A stretch of 64,000 nucleotides of DNA from assembly GCA_034422455.1 (NCBI GenBank), contig DAOUJQ010000013.1, positions 1 through 64,000 on the forward strand. Reading direction: 5' to 3'. This document shows, piece by piece, positions 18,116 to 26,288 of the stretch (the stretch's first letter is position 1; each line of letters starts with the position of its first letter). The translations under genes and the position numbers were made by a program. The DNA comes from UBA1127 sp034422455. Its GTDB lineage: Bacteria > Chloroflexota > Dehalococcoidia > Lucifugimonadales > UBA1127. Under the pieces are notes generated by a model, which was given only the letters and a program-made list of their open reading frames with translations, had not been told where the DNA came from and made no database searches.

Positions 18116-18387
18116 AGGCCCTCCTTGTGCGGGGGTGATTGTAGCACGGGGGGAGGGGGGTGACGTCGTGCGGAGTAGGTTATGGACAGGGGTTGTCTTC
18201 TGGTACCTCATCGAGAGGCACCAGAAGACCCCTTCGACAGGCTCAGGGCGAACGGTCGAATTTGGCGGCGAACGTGGGGGCCCCTGCCTCCGCAGGGGCG
18301 ACGGTGAGTGGGAGGCCCTTCGCGGTTGACCCTGCGTGTTGGCACGGCTAGGCTTCACGTGCTCCCAAATTGCGCGAGGAGACAGCT

Positions 18388-19335
18388 GTGGCCCTTGCGA
18401 ACCAGGCCAAGATCGGCATATCGCTGCCCCAGGCCTTCCCGGACGGGCCGGTGCAGCCGGCGGTGGTCTCGCGGTTTGCCCAGCGCGCCGAGGACCTGGG
18501 CTACCACAGCCTGTGGGTGCAGGACCGGTTCATGGGGCGGACGACGTGGCTGGAGCCGCTGGGGCTGCTGTCGTTTGCGGCGGGGGTGACGTACGACATC
18601 CGGCTGGGCGTCGCGACGATGCCGCTGCCGTGGCACAACCCGGCGCGGCTGGCTAAATCGCTGGCGTCGCTGGACCAGCTCTCCGGCGGGCGGATGATCG
18701 CGGGGCTGTCGCTCGGCGGATATTACGTCAACGAGAACCTGCCGGGCACGGCGCCGGAGCGTCGCGTCGCGGCCTTCAACGAGGCGCTGGAGCTAATGCA
18801 GCGGCTGTGGACGGAGGAGGACGTCACCATCGACGGCGCCTTCTGGCCGGTGCGCGACGCTACCCTCGACCCGAAGCCAGTGCAGACGGCGGGCCGCGGG
18901 CACATGCCGATCTTCCTCGGCGGCGGGCACCCCAACGCGATCCGGCGGGCCGTGCGCGTCGCCGACGGGTGGATCGGCGGCAGCTCGACGTCCATCGAGG
19001 CGTTCCGCGAGCAGGCGGCGATGGTGCAGGACGCGCTGGACGCGGCGGGGCGCGACCGCGCGACCTTCACTATCGCCAAGCGGCAGTTCCTCGCGCTGGA
19101 CGACAGCGTCGAGCGGGCGACCAAGCGCATGCGCGACTGGGCGGAGCGCAGCATCATGAACGCGGACCTGGGCGAGCGCGCCAGCCTGCGCGGCCCGAGC
19201 GGCGAGGTGGCGGCGGGCCTGCAGGAGATCGTCGACGCGGGGGCGGACCTGCTGGTGCTGAACCCCGTCGACGACCTGCTGGCGCAGGTGGAGCACCTGG
19301 CGCTGGTGATGGGGCTGGAGGACGACGATAGGTAG
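18388..19335 (+). CDS. LLM-class (luciferase-like) flavin/F420-dependent oxidoreductase
   Basis: A 315-residue paralog of the divergent neighbour (KIGISLPQAFPDGPVQ, AEDLGYHSLWVQDRFMG, GVATMPLPWHNPARLAKSLASLDQLSGGRMIAGLSLG, PIFLGGGHPNAIRRAVRVADGWIGG). GTG 18388 follows GAGGAG with 8-nt spacing. The two genes share a 270-base intergenic region and end in the same motif (LVLNPVDDLLAQVEHL versus LLLNPVHDYMEHLEV). They probably arose by duplication and may act on related substrates. Confidence 0.85.
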   Translation: MALANQAKIGISLPQAFPDGPVQPAVVSRFAQRAEDLGYHSLWVQDRFMGRTTWLEPLGLLSFAAGVTYDIRLGVATMPLPWHNPARLAKSLASLDQLSGGRMIAGLSLGGYYVNENLPGTAPERRVAAFNEALELMQRLWTEEDVTIDGAFWPVRDATLDPKPVQTAGRGHMPIFLGGGHPNAIRRAVRVADGWIGGSSTSIEAFREQAAMVQDALDAAGRDRATFTIAKRQFLALDDSVERATKRMRDWAERSIMNADLGERASLRGPSGEVAAGLQEIVDAGADLLVLNPVDDLLAQVEHLALVMGLEDDDR

Positions 19336-19465
19336 GGTGGGCGCTATCGCGGCCCCGTTCATGCTTCGATTTCCCTCAGCACGAACGGTTTCCCCGCCCC
19401 TCTGGGTTCCTGCCTGCGCAGGAACGACGAGAGGGTGTGCGACAGGAATTTGGAAGGAGGACACC

Positions 19466-19957
19466 ATGCCTGACCTGACACCACTCGCGGAGTCCGTGGG
19501 GGCGCTGCTGAAGGAGCGCGGCGAGAAGATCGCGATTGCCGACTCGTCGGCGGGCGGGCTGATCTCGGCGGCGCTGCTGTCGGTGCCGGGGGCGTCGGCG
19601 TACTACCTGGGCGGCATCGTGTCGTACACGGGGGTGTCGCGGCTGGCGCTGCTGGGGATCTCGGAGGACGACATGGCTCGCGCCGGGATGCGGGCGAGCA
19701 CAGAGCCGTACGCGGCCCTCATCGCCAAGACGCTGCGCGAAAAGATGGGCGCGACGTGGGCGCTCGCGGAGACGGGCGCCAGCGGGCCGACGGGCAACCG
19801 CTACGGCGACGACGCGGGGCACGCGTGCTTCGCCGTCGCCGGCCCCGTGGAGCGCGCGGTCACGCTGGAGACGGGCAGTGCAGACCGGGAGGCGAACATG
19901 TGGGCCTTCGCGCGCCGGGCGCTGGAGCTGCTGGAGGAGTGCGTGCGAGCGGCGTAG
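19466..19957 (+). CDS. CinA C-terminal domain (PncC-like) protein, divergent paralog
   Basis: A 163-residue protein of the CinA/PncC nicotinamide-mononucleotide amidohydrolase fold. AAGGAGG precedes ATG 19466. The pattern is recognisable (IADSSAGGLISAALLSVPGASAYYLGGIVSYTGVSRLALLGI), but the usual ESxTGG is DSSAGG and the usual GIAGPGG reads GASGPTG. Compared with the standard member at 24351-24833 it looks like a diverged, possibly altered-specificity copy. Confidence 0.8.
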   Translation: MPDLTPLAESVGALLKERGEKIAIADSSAGGLISAALLSVPGASAYYLGGIVSYTGVSRLALLGISEDDMARAGMRASTEPYAALIAKTLREKMGATWALAETGASGPTGNRYGDDAGHACFAVAGPVERAVTLETGSADREANMWAFARRALELLEECVRAA

Positions 19958-20293
19958 GGGGCGCATCGCCCTTCGATTTCCCTCAGGGCGAACGGAGGGG
20001 GGGCGGGCGACGTAGGTCGCGGGGTTTCTGGATACCGGCATACGCCGGTATGAGGGGGCGGAGAGACAGAAGAGGGCGGTGGTCACCCCGCCCAGTACCA
20101 CCCCTCTGGGCCCCTGCCTTCGCAGGGGCGACGGGCGCTGTCGCGCCCCCGTTCATCCTTCGATTTCCCTCAGGACGAACGGAGGGGGAGGCGGGTTTGT
20201 CGGGGCCCCTGCCTCCGCAGGGGCGACAGGGGGTGCGTTGCCGTCGCCCGACGCCCTGTGTACCCTAGACCCATCCCGCAACAGGAGTGACCT
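19958..20293. repeat. Intergenic cluster of palindromic repeats
   Basis: The spacer holds R2 near 19970-19996 and 20157-20181, R1 near 20031-20052, and two R3-type copies (CCTGCCTTCGCAGG, CCTGCCTCCGCAGG) near 20105-20130 and 20208-20230. No gene is seen; AGGAGTGACCT before 20294 is the next ribosome binding site. Confidence 0.65.
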
Positions 20294-20776
20294 ATGGTGA
20301 AGAGCGCCGCGAGCACCGTCGAGGAGTACATGGCCGAGCTGTCGCCGGAGAGGCGCGAGGCCCTGGGCGTCGTCCGGGACGTCGTGCTGGAGAACCTGCC
20401 GGAGGGCTACGAGGAGATCATGGACTTCGGCATGATCAGCTACGTCGTGCCGCTGGAGGTGTTCCCGAAGACGTACAACGGGCACCCCTTGATGTACGCC
20501 GCGCTGGCCGACCAGAAGAACCACATGGGCCTCTACCTGATGTGCCTGTACTCCCACCAGGAGAGCCTGCACTGGTTCGAGGAGCGGTACCGGGCCAGCG
20601 GCAAGAAGCTGGACATGGGGAAGTCGTGCGTGCGCTTCAAGCGGCTCGACGACCTGCCCCTCGACGTGGTGGGCGAGGTCATCGCCAAGACGCCGATGGA
20701 GAGCTACATCGCCTTCTACGAGGAGGCCCGGGCAGCGTACACGCCGCGGAAGCGTGCGCAGGCGAAAGCGAATTAG
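20294..20776 (+). CDS. DUF1801 (YdhG-like) protein
   Basis: A 160-residue protein with the DUF1801 pattern: STVEEYMAELSPERREALGVVRDVV, GYEEIMDFGMISYVVPLEVFP, HPLMYAALADQKNHMGLYLM and a C-terminal GKSCVRFKRLDDLPLDVVGEVI. Family members are small cytosolic proteins, one of which has been described as an intracellular iron chaperone; the biochemical role here is unknown. It begins a run of short + strand genes up to 22301. Confidence 0.82.
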   Translation: MVKSAASTVEEYMAELSPERREALGVVRDVVLENLPEGYEEIMDFGMISYVVPLEVFPKTYNGHPLMYAALADQKNHMGLYLMCLYSHQESLHWFEERYRASGKKLDMGKSCVRFKRLDDLPLDVVGEVIAKTPMESYIAFYEEARAAYTPRKRAQAKAN

Positions 20777-20842
20777 AGGCGTTCACCCTTCGATTTCCCT
20801 CAGGGCGAACGGGGGAACCCGGAGTGGTCAGCGAGGAGCGAC

Positions 20843-21151
20843 ATGCACATCCTGTTTGTGACCATCAACATGAAGCCGGAGCACCGCGAGCGGTACCTGG
20901 AGGAGATGCTCCTGAACGCGAAGGGCGCTCGCGAGGACGAGCCGGGCTGCCTGCGCTTCGACGTGGTGCAGGACGCCAACGACCCGAACACCATCCACCT
21001 GTACGAGGTCTACACGGACGAGGCGGCGTTCCAGGCGCACACGTCGGCGCCCCACTTCCTGCGCATGCGGGAAACGACGGCCGACTGGCGCGCGGGGCAG
21101 TCGGTGCACATGGGGACGAATTTGGCGCCGTCGGATGCGGAGTGGGGGTAG
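20843..21151 (+). CDS. Antibiotic biosynthesis monooxygenase (ABM) domain protein
   Basis: A 102-residue dimeric alpha/beta-barrel protein. It shows the ABM pattern: ILFVTINMKPEHRERYLEEML, EDEPGCLRFDVVQDANDPNTIHLYEVYTDEAAFQAHTSAPHF. Such proteins are cofactor-free monooxygenases, quinol oxygenases or autoinducer-degrading LsrG-like proteins. GAGGAG precedes ATG 20843. The substrate is unknown. Confidence 0.85.
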   Translation: MHILFVTINMKPEHRERYLEEMLLNAKGAREDEPGCLRFDVVQDANDPNTIHLYEVYTDEAAFQAHTSAPHFLRMRETTADWRAGQSVHMGTNLAPSDAEWG

Positions 21152-21331
21152 GGGGAAGGTTAAGGCCGTTGAACGCGGGGTTCCTGGTTACCGGCATGCG
21201 CCGGTATGAAGGGTTGAGGGCGAATGGCTTCGGGAGCGACCCCGCCCACGCCCCGCCCCTCTGGGTTCCTGCCTGCGCAGGAACGACGATTGGATTTGTG
21301 GGAACAAGTATGTTATGACAAGGAGAGTGTC

Positions 21332-21883
21332 ATGCCACGGGTGAAGCTGTTGACGGAGAAGACGGACGTTGGTGAGGACCAGCACGGAGAAATTGACGCG
21401 ATTATCGAGACGCTGAACCGCGTCAGGGGGCCGTTCGGCGTGCTGCTGTACAGCCCGGGGCTGGCGCAGAAGGTCATGGAGGCCGGCGCGCACGTCCGCC
21501 TGAAGTCCACCCTGTCGATGGTCGAGCGCGAGCTGTGCATCATCGCCGTCTCCCGCGAGAAGGACGCGCGGTACGAGTGGGCGTCGCACGTCGCGACCGG
21601 CCGCCGCCACGGCATACGCGAGGAGGCCATCGAGGCCGTGCGCAACCGCGAGTCTGTCGACGGGCTGGAGCAGGACGAGCAGGACATCATCACCTACGTC
21701 CGCCAGCTCCTGCAGACCAACAAGGTGGAGCAGTCGCTGTTCGACTCGCTGGTCGAGCGCAAGGGCACACGCTGGCTGGTCGAGCTGACGGGCACCATCG
21801 GCCAGTACCAGTACATTTCGGCCATCAACAACGCGTTCGACCTGCAGCCGGCTGAGGACGCCGACCAGCTTCCGGTGCCGTAG
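21332..21883 (+). CDS. Carboxymuconolactone decarboxylase family protein
   Basis: A 183-residue all-helical CMD/AhpD-family protein. The core is STLSMVERELCIIAVSREKDARYEWASHVATGRRHGIREEAIEAV. The AhpD CxxC pair is absent and only ELC and YEWASH remain, so a peroxidase-reductase role is not supported. ATG 21332 follows AAGGAG. The globin gene starts 7 bases after its stop, suggesting cotranscription. Confidence 0.85.
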   Translation: MPRVKLLTEKTDVGEDQHGEIDAIIETLNRVRGPFGVLLYSPGLAQKVMEAGAHVRLKSTLSMVERELCIIAVSREKDARYEWASHVATGRRHGIREEAIEAVRNRESVDGLEQDEQDIITYVRQLLQTNKVEQSLFDSLVERKGTRWLVELTGTIGQYQYISAINNAFDLQPAEDADQLPVP

Positions 21884-21890
21884 CGCGTCG

Positions 21891-22301
21891 ATGGAAGCGC
21901 AGCGAGGGCAGTTCGCGGAGGGGCCGCTGCAGACGGAGTCGCTGTACACGCGCGTCGGGGGCATCCCGTACTTCACGGAGTTGGTGGAGCGCTTCTACGC
22001 GAGGGTGGAGGCCGACCCGGTCCTGCGTCCCATCTACCCGGAGGACCTGGAGCCGGGGAAGCACAACCTCGCCATGTTCCTGGTGCAGCTGTGGGGCGGG
22101 CCGCCGTACTTCGCGATGGAGCGCGGCAGGCCGATGCTGCGCATGCGGCACCTGCCCTTCGCCATCGGGCAGGCCGAGCGCGACGCGTGGTTCACGCACA
22201 TGCGCGACTGCGTGCTGGAGTCGGGCTGCGACGAGGGCGACACGGCCATCCTCATCGACTATTTCGACAAGGCGTCCCAGTTCATGATCAACAAGGAGTA
22301 G
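21891..22301 (+). CDS. glbO: Group II truncated hemoglobin
   Basis: A 136-residue 2/2 globin. Tyr36 (B10, in ERFYARVEADPVLRPIYP), proximal His87 (F8, in MLRMRHLPFAIG) and Trp100 (G8) are in the expected places, and FVQLWGGPPYF matches the CD/E region of group II (TrHbO). These bind O2, NO or sulfide in redox and nitrosative stress. It probably forms an operon with the carboxymuconolactone decarboxylase-like gene 7 bases upstream. The N-terminal dozen residues are extra. Confidence 0.88.
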   Translation: MEAQRGQFAEGPLQTESLYTRVGGIPYFTELVERFYARVEADPVLRPIYPEDLEPGKHNLAMFLVQLWGGPPYFAMERGRPMLRMRHLPFAIGQAERDAWFTHMRDCVLESGCDEGDTAILIDYFDKASQFMINKE

Positions 22302-22408
22302 GGGCGGCGGCCCCGGTTCACCCTTCGATTTCCCTCAGGGCGAACGGGGGTCAGCCCCGCCCGCGCCCCGCCCCTCTGGGTTCCTGCCTGCGCAGGAACG
22401 ACGGAGAA

Positions 22409-23185
22409 CTACCGGACGGCGACCATGAAGATACGGCGGAAGGGGAAGATGGTTTTGCCGTCGGCCTGCTTGGGGTAGTGCGGGGCGACGCGTCGGCTGT
22501 ACTCCTCGACGAATGCGGCGCGCTCGTCGTCGGTCAGGGGATCGAGGAGCGGGCGCAACGATGACCCGGACGTCCACGCGACGATGGGGTTGTCGCCCTC
22601 CAGCTGCTGGTGGTAGGTGGTCTCCCAGATGTTCAGGTAGCTGACCAGCGGGCGCAGGATGGCGTAGTACTCCTGCGAGGTCAGCACCGGGACGCCGCGC
22701 AGCAGCGGCGCAACGCGGTCGCGCCATGCCGGGTTCTGTGCCGTGTCCGACATGCTCGTGTGGCTGGGCTCGCGCCAGTTGTTGGGCACCTGGATCGCGA
22801 GCGCGCCGCCGGGCTTCACCGCCTCCACGACGCGCGGCAGCAGCGTTTCGTGGTCGTCCAGCCACTGGAAGACGGCGTTGGAGTAGACGACGTCGCCGAG
22901 GGCTTCCGGCCGCCACGCCGTCAGGTCCGCCTCCACCCACTCGATGTCGCCGTGCTCGCTGCGGGCGCGCTCCAGCATGTCGGGCGAGCCGTCGACGCCG
23001 ACGACCCTCGCGCCGGGCCAGCGGCGCTTCAGGTGGACGGTCGCGGTGCCGGGCCCGCAGCCGAGGTCGTACACCAGCCCCGGCCGGTCGATGGGCACCT
23101 GCGCCAGCAGGTCGAGGGCGGGCCGCAGCCGCTCGTTACCGAAGCTCAGGTAGACCTCTGCGTTCCAGTCGCTTGTGCTTGTCAT
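22409..23185 (-). CDS. SAM-dependent methyltransferase, trans-aconitate methyltransferase-like
   Basis: A 258-residue class I methyltransferase. SAM motif I is VYDLGCGPGTATVHL, acidic motif II is VVGVDGSPDMLERAR, then VEADLTAW and GDVVYSNAVFQWLDDHETLLPRV. The start WNAEVYLSFGNERLRPALDLLAQV is characteristic of Tam proteins, which methylate trans-aconitate. ATG 23185 was chosen because MTSTSDWNAEVY aligns with the family start. Substrate identity is inferred from this similarity alone. Confidence 0.82.
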   Translation of the reverse strand: MTSTSDWNAEVYLSFGNERLRPALDLLAQVPIDRPGLVYDLGCGPGTATVHLKRRWPGARVVGVDGSPDMLERARSEHGDIEWVEADLTAWRPEALGDVVYSNAVFQWLDDHETLLPRVVEAVKPGGALAIQVPNNWREPSHTSMSDTAQNPAWRDRVAPLLRGVPVLTSQEYYAILRPLVSYLNIWETTYHQQLEGDNPIVAWTSGSSLRPLLDPLTDDERAAFVEEYSRRVAPHYPKQADGKTIFPFRRIFMVAVR

Positions 23186-23375
23186 GGCGGGTATTGTAGC
23201 GGTTTTGCCGCATCGACGCGCAAGGATGCACCACAACATCTGGCGCACGTTAATTGGAGGAAGACGTAGGGTTTCCACCGATGCCTAAACCCCGAATCTT
23301 GAACAATTGCTAGCAGTTTTATGATTGACCAGGTGACTCTCGAGTGCTACAGTTTGAGTGGAGTCGCTTACATTA

Positions 23376-23723
23376 ATGGACTTTTCACAGTCATATTGGC
23401 ACCTTGCGGTCTTTGCCGTATTATTCTTTGCCGGGCTGGTCCTGGTGGTATGGCAGGCTGGAGAGAAGGCATCCCAGTTTGCCCTTGCCAATAACGTCAT
23501 TCAAGAGATGGGCGCGGTCGTTGTTGTTTCGGCCGCCGTGGCAATCCTGAGCGTGGACGGTGCAAAGATGTTTGCTGAATCGTTTCTGCAGAAAAGATAC
23601 CAGGATGGTCTGCAGGCTGGTCTGAAGGCGGGTGAGCGCAGGATCTTGGACACCCTTGTTAAGGAGCGCGTGATCACCGACGAACAGCGCAGGCAGATCG
23701 AGTCGGAGCGCAAAGAGAAGTAA
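23376..23723 (+). CDS. Membrane-anchored coiled-coil protein, unknown
   Basis: A 115-residue protein. Two hydrophobic segments are visible (WHLAVFAVLFFAGLVLVVWQA; EMGAVVVVSAAVAILSV), followed by a charged helical tail (RYQDGLQAGLKAGERRILDTLVKERVITDEQRRQIESERKEK). ATG 23376 has no clear Shine-Dalgarno. A terminator follows at 23755-23790. No family is recognised. Confidence 0.6.
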   Translation: MDFSQSYWHLAVFAVLFFAGLVLVVWQAGEKASQFALANNVIQEMGAVVVVSAAVAILSVDGAKMFAESFLQKRYQDGLQAGLKAGERRILDTLVKERVITDEQRRQIESERKEK

Positions 23724-23754
23724 GGCTCCGCTTCCACCCTGCGAGGAACCACGA

Positions 23755-23790
23755 GCGCCGTTGGCAGCTCGGACTGCCGGCGGCGCTTTT
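23755..23790 (+). terminator. Rho-independent terminator
   Basis: GCGCCG (23755-23760) pairs with CGGCGC (23781-23786), with an inner GGCAG/CTGCC stem, followed by TTTT at 23787-23790. It closes the unit of the 115-residue membrane protein. Confidence 0.7.
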
Positions 23791-23865
23791 GTTATGACCC
23801 CCTACGCATGGGGCACTGCGCACCTCTGGATACCGACATGCGCCGCTATGACGATGGCAGGTGGA

Positions 23866-23940
23866 TGGAGCGGGCGATGGGAGTTGAACCCACGACAACC
23901 TGCTTGGAAGGCAGGGGCTCTGCCGCTGAGCTACGCCCGC
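23866..23940 (-). tRNA. tRNA-Gly (anticodon TCC)
   Basis: On the minus strand the cloverleaf is complete: acceptor GCGGGCG/CGCCCGC, D-arm GCTC-AGCGGCA-GAGC, anticodon stem CCTGC/GCAGG with loop CTTCCAA (anticodon TCC), and T-arm GTGGG-TTCAACT-CCCAT. The discriminator base is T and CCA is encoded (23866-23868). The length is 72 nt without CCA. It reads GGA codons and stands alone between a terminator and an RRM protein gene. Confidence 0.95.
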
Positions 23941-23990
23941 TCGCAGCTATGTACCGGAGGGCGTTCCGGCCCTCACAGGCCGTGTATCGC

Positions 23991-24245
23991 CTAGAACCGC
24001 GGTTCCCTCGGCCGGGCCTCGTTGACGGTCAGCACGCGGCCGCCCATCTCCTGGCCGTTGAGCGCGTTGATCGCTGACTGCGCCGCGCCGCTCTCCGGCA
24101 TCTCCACGAACCCGAACCCCTTGGACCGGCCAGTGTCCCGGTCCCGGATAATCGTCACGGATTCAACATCGCCGTGCCGGCGAAACACCTCTTCAATTTC
24201 CTCTTCCGTCGATGAGTACGGCAAATTGCCCAGATAGATCCTCAA
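23991..24245 (-). CDS. RRM-domain RNA-binding protein
   Basis: An 84-residue single RNA-recognition-motif protein of the bacterial Rbp type. RNP2 is IYLGNL and RNP1 is KGFGFVEM, and the aromatic residues that stack on RNA are present. It starts with TTG at 24245, supported by AGAAGGAG seven bases upstream and by the family's usual start one residue before IYLGNL. The C-terminal tail is short (NEARPREPRF). Such proteins bind single-stranded RNA and are often cold-responsive. Confidence 0.9.
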   Translation of the reverse strand: MRIYLGNLPYSSTEEEIEEVFRRHGDVESVTIIRDRDTGRSKGFGFVEMPESGAAQSAINALNGQEMGGRVLTVNEARPREPRF

Positions 24246-24350
24246 CCCTGTCTCCTTCTGCTGTTGGGTGCAACCCGGAAATGTGTCCAGGGGCTATACA
24301 ACCCCCACCCTCAAGTATAGACGGTTCATACGGAACGTCTAGGGGCCGAC

Positions 24351-24833
24351 TCATGCACTTGTCGTCGCATTCAGGTAATCGTGCAGGAGGTCCAGCGCGG
24401 CCTCCGCAGCGGCCCTGCGCGTTTGGTCCCGGTCGCCGGCGAAGTGGTGCGTAGTCACGGCGCGATGCCCGCCGGCGGTTGCGATGCCGACGTAGAACAG
24501 CCCGACCGGCTTGGTCTCCGTCGCGCCGCCGGGCCCGGCGATGCCGGTGTTCGACAGGCCGACGTCGGCGTGCATCGCCAGCCGTGCGCCCTCCGCCATC
24601 GCAGCCGCGACGGCCTCGCTGACGGCGCCGCCCGCGAACGCGGCTTCCGGCACGCCGAGCTGCTCCATCTTGGCCTCGTTGGAGTAGGCCGTCACGCCGC
24701 CGAGGAAGTACTGAGACGCGCCCGGCGGCGAGGAGAGCAGGTAGCTGAGCAACCCGCCCGTCGCGGACTCGCCGACGGCCACGGTGAGGCCTCGGGCTGC
24801 GAGGTCGGTCGCGAGCTGGTGCAGGTCCGCCAT
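24351..24833 (-). CDS. pncC: CinA C-terminal domain protein (nicotinamide-nucleotide amidohydrolase, PncC-like)
   Basis: A 160-residue protein with the standard CinA-C signatures: VAVGESATGGLLSYLLSSPPGASQYFLGGVTAYSNEAKMEQLGV and SNTGIAGPGGATETKPVGLFYVG. The Ser of ESxTGG is the expected nucleophile. The enzyme deamidates NMN to nicotinate mononucleotide in NAD recycling. It lacks the N-terminal MoCF-like domain of full CinA. A diverged paralog is at 19466-19957. Confidence 0.87.
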   Translation of the reverse strand: MADLHQLATDLAARGLTVAVGESATGGLLSYLLSSPPGASQYFLGGVTAYSNEAKMEQLGVPEAAFAGGAVSEAVAAAMAEGARLAMHADVGLSNTGIAGPGGATETKPVGLFYVGIATAGGHRAVTTHHFAGDRDQTRRAAAEAALDLLHDYLNATTSA

Positions 24834-25344
24834 GGGGGTATTGTAGACGGCGGAGTCGGTCGCACCCAAGCCATTCACCCTGCCACAGCCCCCTTGCCCC
24901 TGCGCCTTCGCCCTCGCTACCCTTCCCACATGAATGCACTGCCCCGTCACCCGAAACCCATCACGGCGGCAACATTTGCGGTCATCCCCAGCTACGAGAA
25001 TCGCCCGATTCGAACGCGCCGCGTTTTGGGGACGATTCCGTATCTGCGCGCCGCCGCCTCGGATAGGAGCCATTTCCCTTTTTTCGCTTTTTCTTCGTTT
25101 CCGTATCTGAGTTGTTCCCTTTCAGCTACGAGTCGATTTGGGGAATCGACCAGGTTGCAGATACGGTTCGATTTTGCGAACTTGCGCGCCGCAACAGTTG
25201 AAGACCTCGGGCTGTGGTTGCTTTGCGTGGGCGAAAGACGGACCCGTTGACCGGGCCCACCGGGCGGGCCAGGCCCCTGCCTGCGCAGGGGCGACGAGGG
25301 GGGTGTTGGGCTATAATGGCCCCAAGACCACCCAAGAGGCGAGC
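24834..25344. other. Long intergenic region with an inverted repeat and a -10 box
   Basis: No gene is supported. CCGTATCTGC (25038-25047) is inverted as GCAGATACGG (25157-25166), and a third partial copy (CCGTATCTGAG) lies between them. The stretch 24960-25200 is less GC-rich than its surroundings and holds T-rich runs. An R3 repeat lies near 25270-25297. TATAAT at 25312-25317, 27 bases before the next start codon, is a good -10 element. Confidence 0.5.
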
Positions 25345-26100
25345 ATGGACCTGGTGTTTGAGCGAGGGGAAGCGTCGGCCCCCAGGGGGCACGCCCTTCT
25401 GTACTTCCGGGAGATCGGCGGCGAGGGCAAGCTGTACGCCACCTACGTCGTCGTGCTGCCCATCGCCATCGACCTGGTCAAGTACATGCCGCCCTTCCTC
25501 GCCAACCAGATCCCGCAGGTGAACGCGCAGGAGATGTCCGCCTTCGCCTTCCCTCCCATGCCGGAGGCGGCGGCGGGCCACGCGCAGCTCGAGTCGCTGG
25601 CGGCCGCCCGCGGCGACGACCTCCTCTACGGCGGCGACATCTCGCCGTCGCAGGTGCAGGACATGCTCGTGCGCGTCAACGACCTGACGCAGGAGTACGC
25701 CGAGCGCTACCACAGCACGATGCAGCACGCGGCGCCGGTGGAGGAGCCGTCTACGCCGGAGGGCCTCCCCGGCCACGGCGTCAACGAGGTGCTCTTCGAG
25801 CTGATGAGCGACCGCGACCGGCTGGGCGAGCTCTCGAAGCTCACGGGCCGGCTGCGCTTCGCCGTCGAGGGCAACGACACGCGGCAGGTGCAGGAGGCGG
25901 AGGACGAGGTGCAGGTGCTGTCGCGCTACCTGCCGCAGCGGTACCAGATCGACGACCTGCTGCGGGCCGCCAAGGACCCCACGCGCAACGGCGGGGACCT
26001 GGCACAGCTCTACCTCGAACGGTGCTACAAGCTGGCGGACGAGGACTACCCGAGCCTGCAGGGGATAGAGGAGCGGATTCGGCAGCTGGAAGCGGGGTAG
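25345..26100 (+). CDS. Conserved-looking hypothetical protein
   Basis: A 251-residue soluble acidic protein. The first 100 residues look alpha/beta (MDLVFERGEASAPRGHALLYF, LYATYVVVLPIAIDLVKYMPPFLA). The rest is mostly charged helix (VQDMLVRVNDLTQEYAERYHSTMQ, DRDRLGELSKLTGRLRFAVEGNDTRQVQEAEDEVQVL), probably with coiled-coil parts. No domain is recognised. TATAAT at 25312-25317 is a likely promoter element, and transcription is monocistronic. Confidence 0.6.
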   Translation: MDLVFERGEASAPRGHALLYFREIGGEGKLYATYVVVLPIAIDLVKYMPPFLANQIPQVNAQEMSAFAFPPMPEAAAGHAQLESLAAARGDDLLYGGDISPSQVQDMLVRVNDLTQEYAERYHSTMQHAAPVEEPSTPEGLPGHGVNEVLFELMSDRDRLGELSKLTGRLRFAVEGNDTRQVQEAEDEVQVLSRYLPQRYQIDDLLRAAKDPTRNGGDLAQLYLERCYKLADEDYPSLQGIEERIRQLEAG

Positions 26101-26288
26101 GGGATCGCCGGTATGAGGGGTTGAGGGCGACCCTTCGACAATCTTCAGAGCCTGCCCCGCGCTTGATACGGGGGTGAACGGACTCCCGGCCCCGTTGACG
26201 CGCAACACCCATCGCATTACCCTGCTATCGTCCGTTGCTGTGTCCTGCGCAACCGCCGGACGCGGCTACAACAACAAGGAGGAGTTGA

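Noticed and set aside
24985..25050. A tRNA-like GATTCGAAC segment
   Set aside because: The flanking bases do not pair into a T-arm or an acceptor stem.
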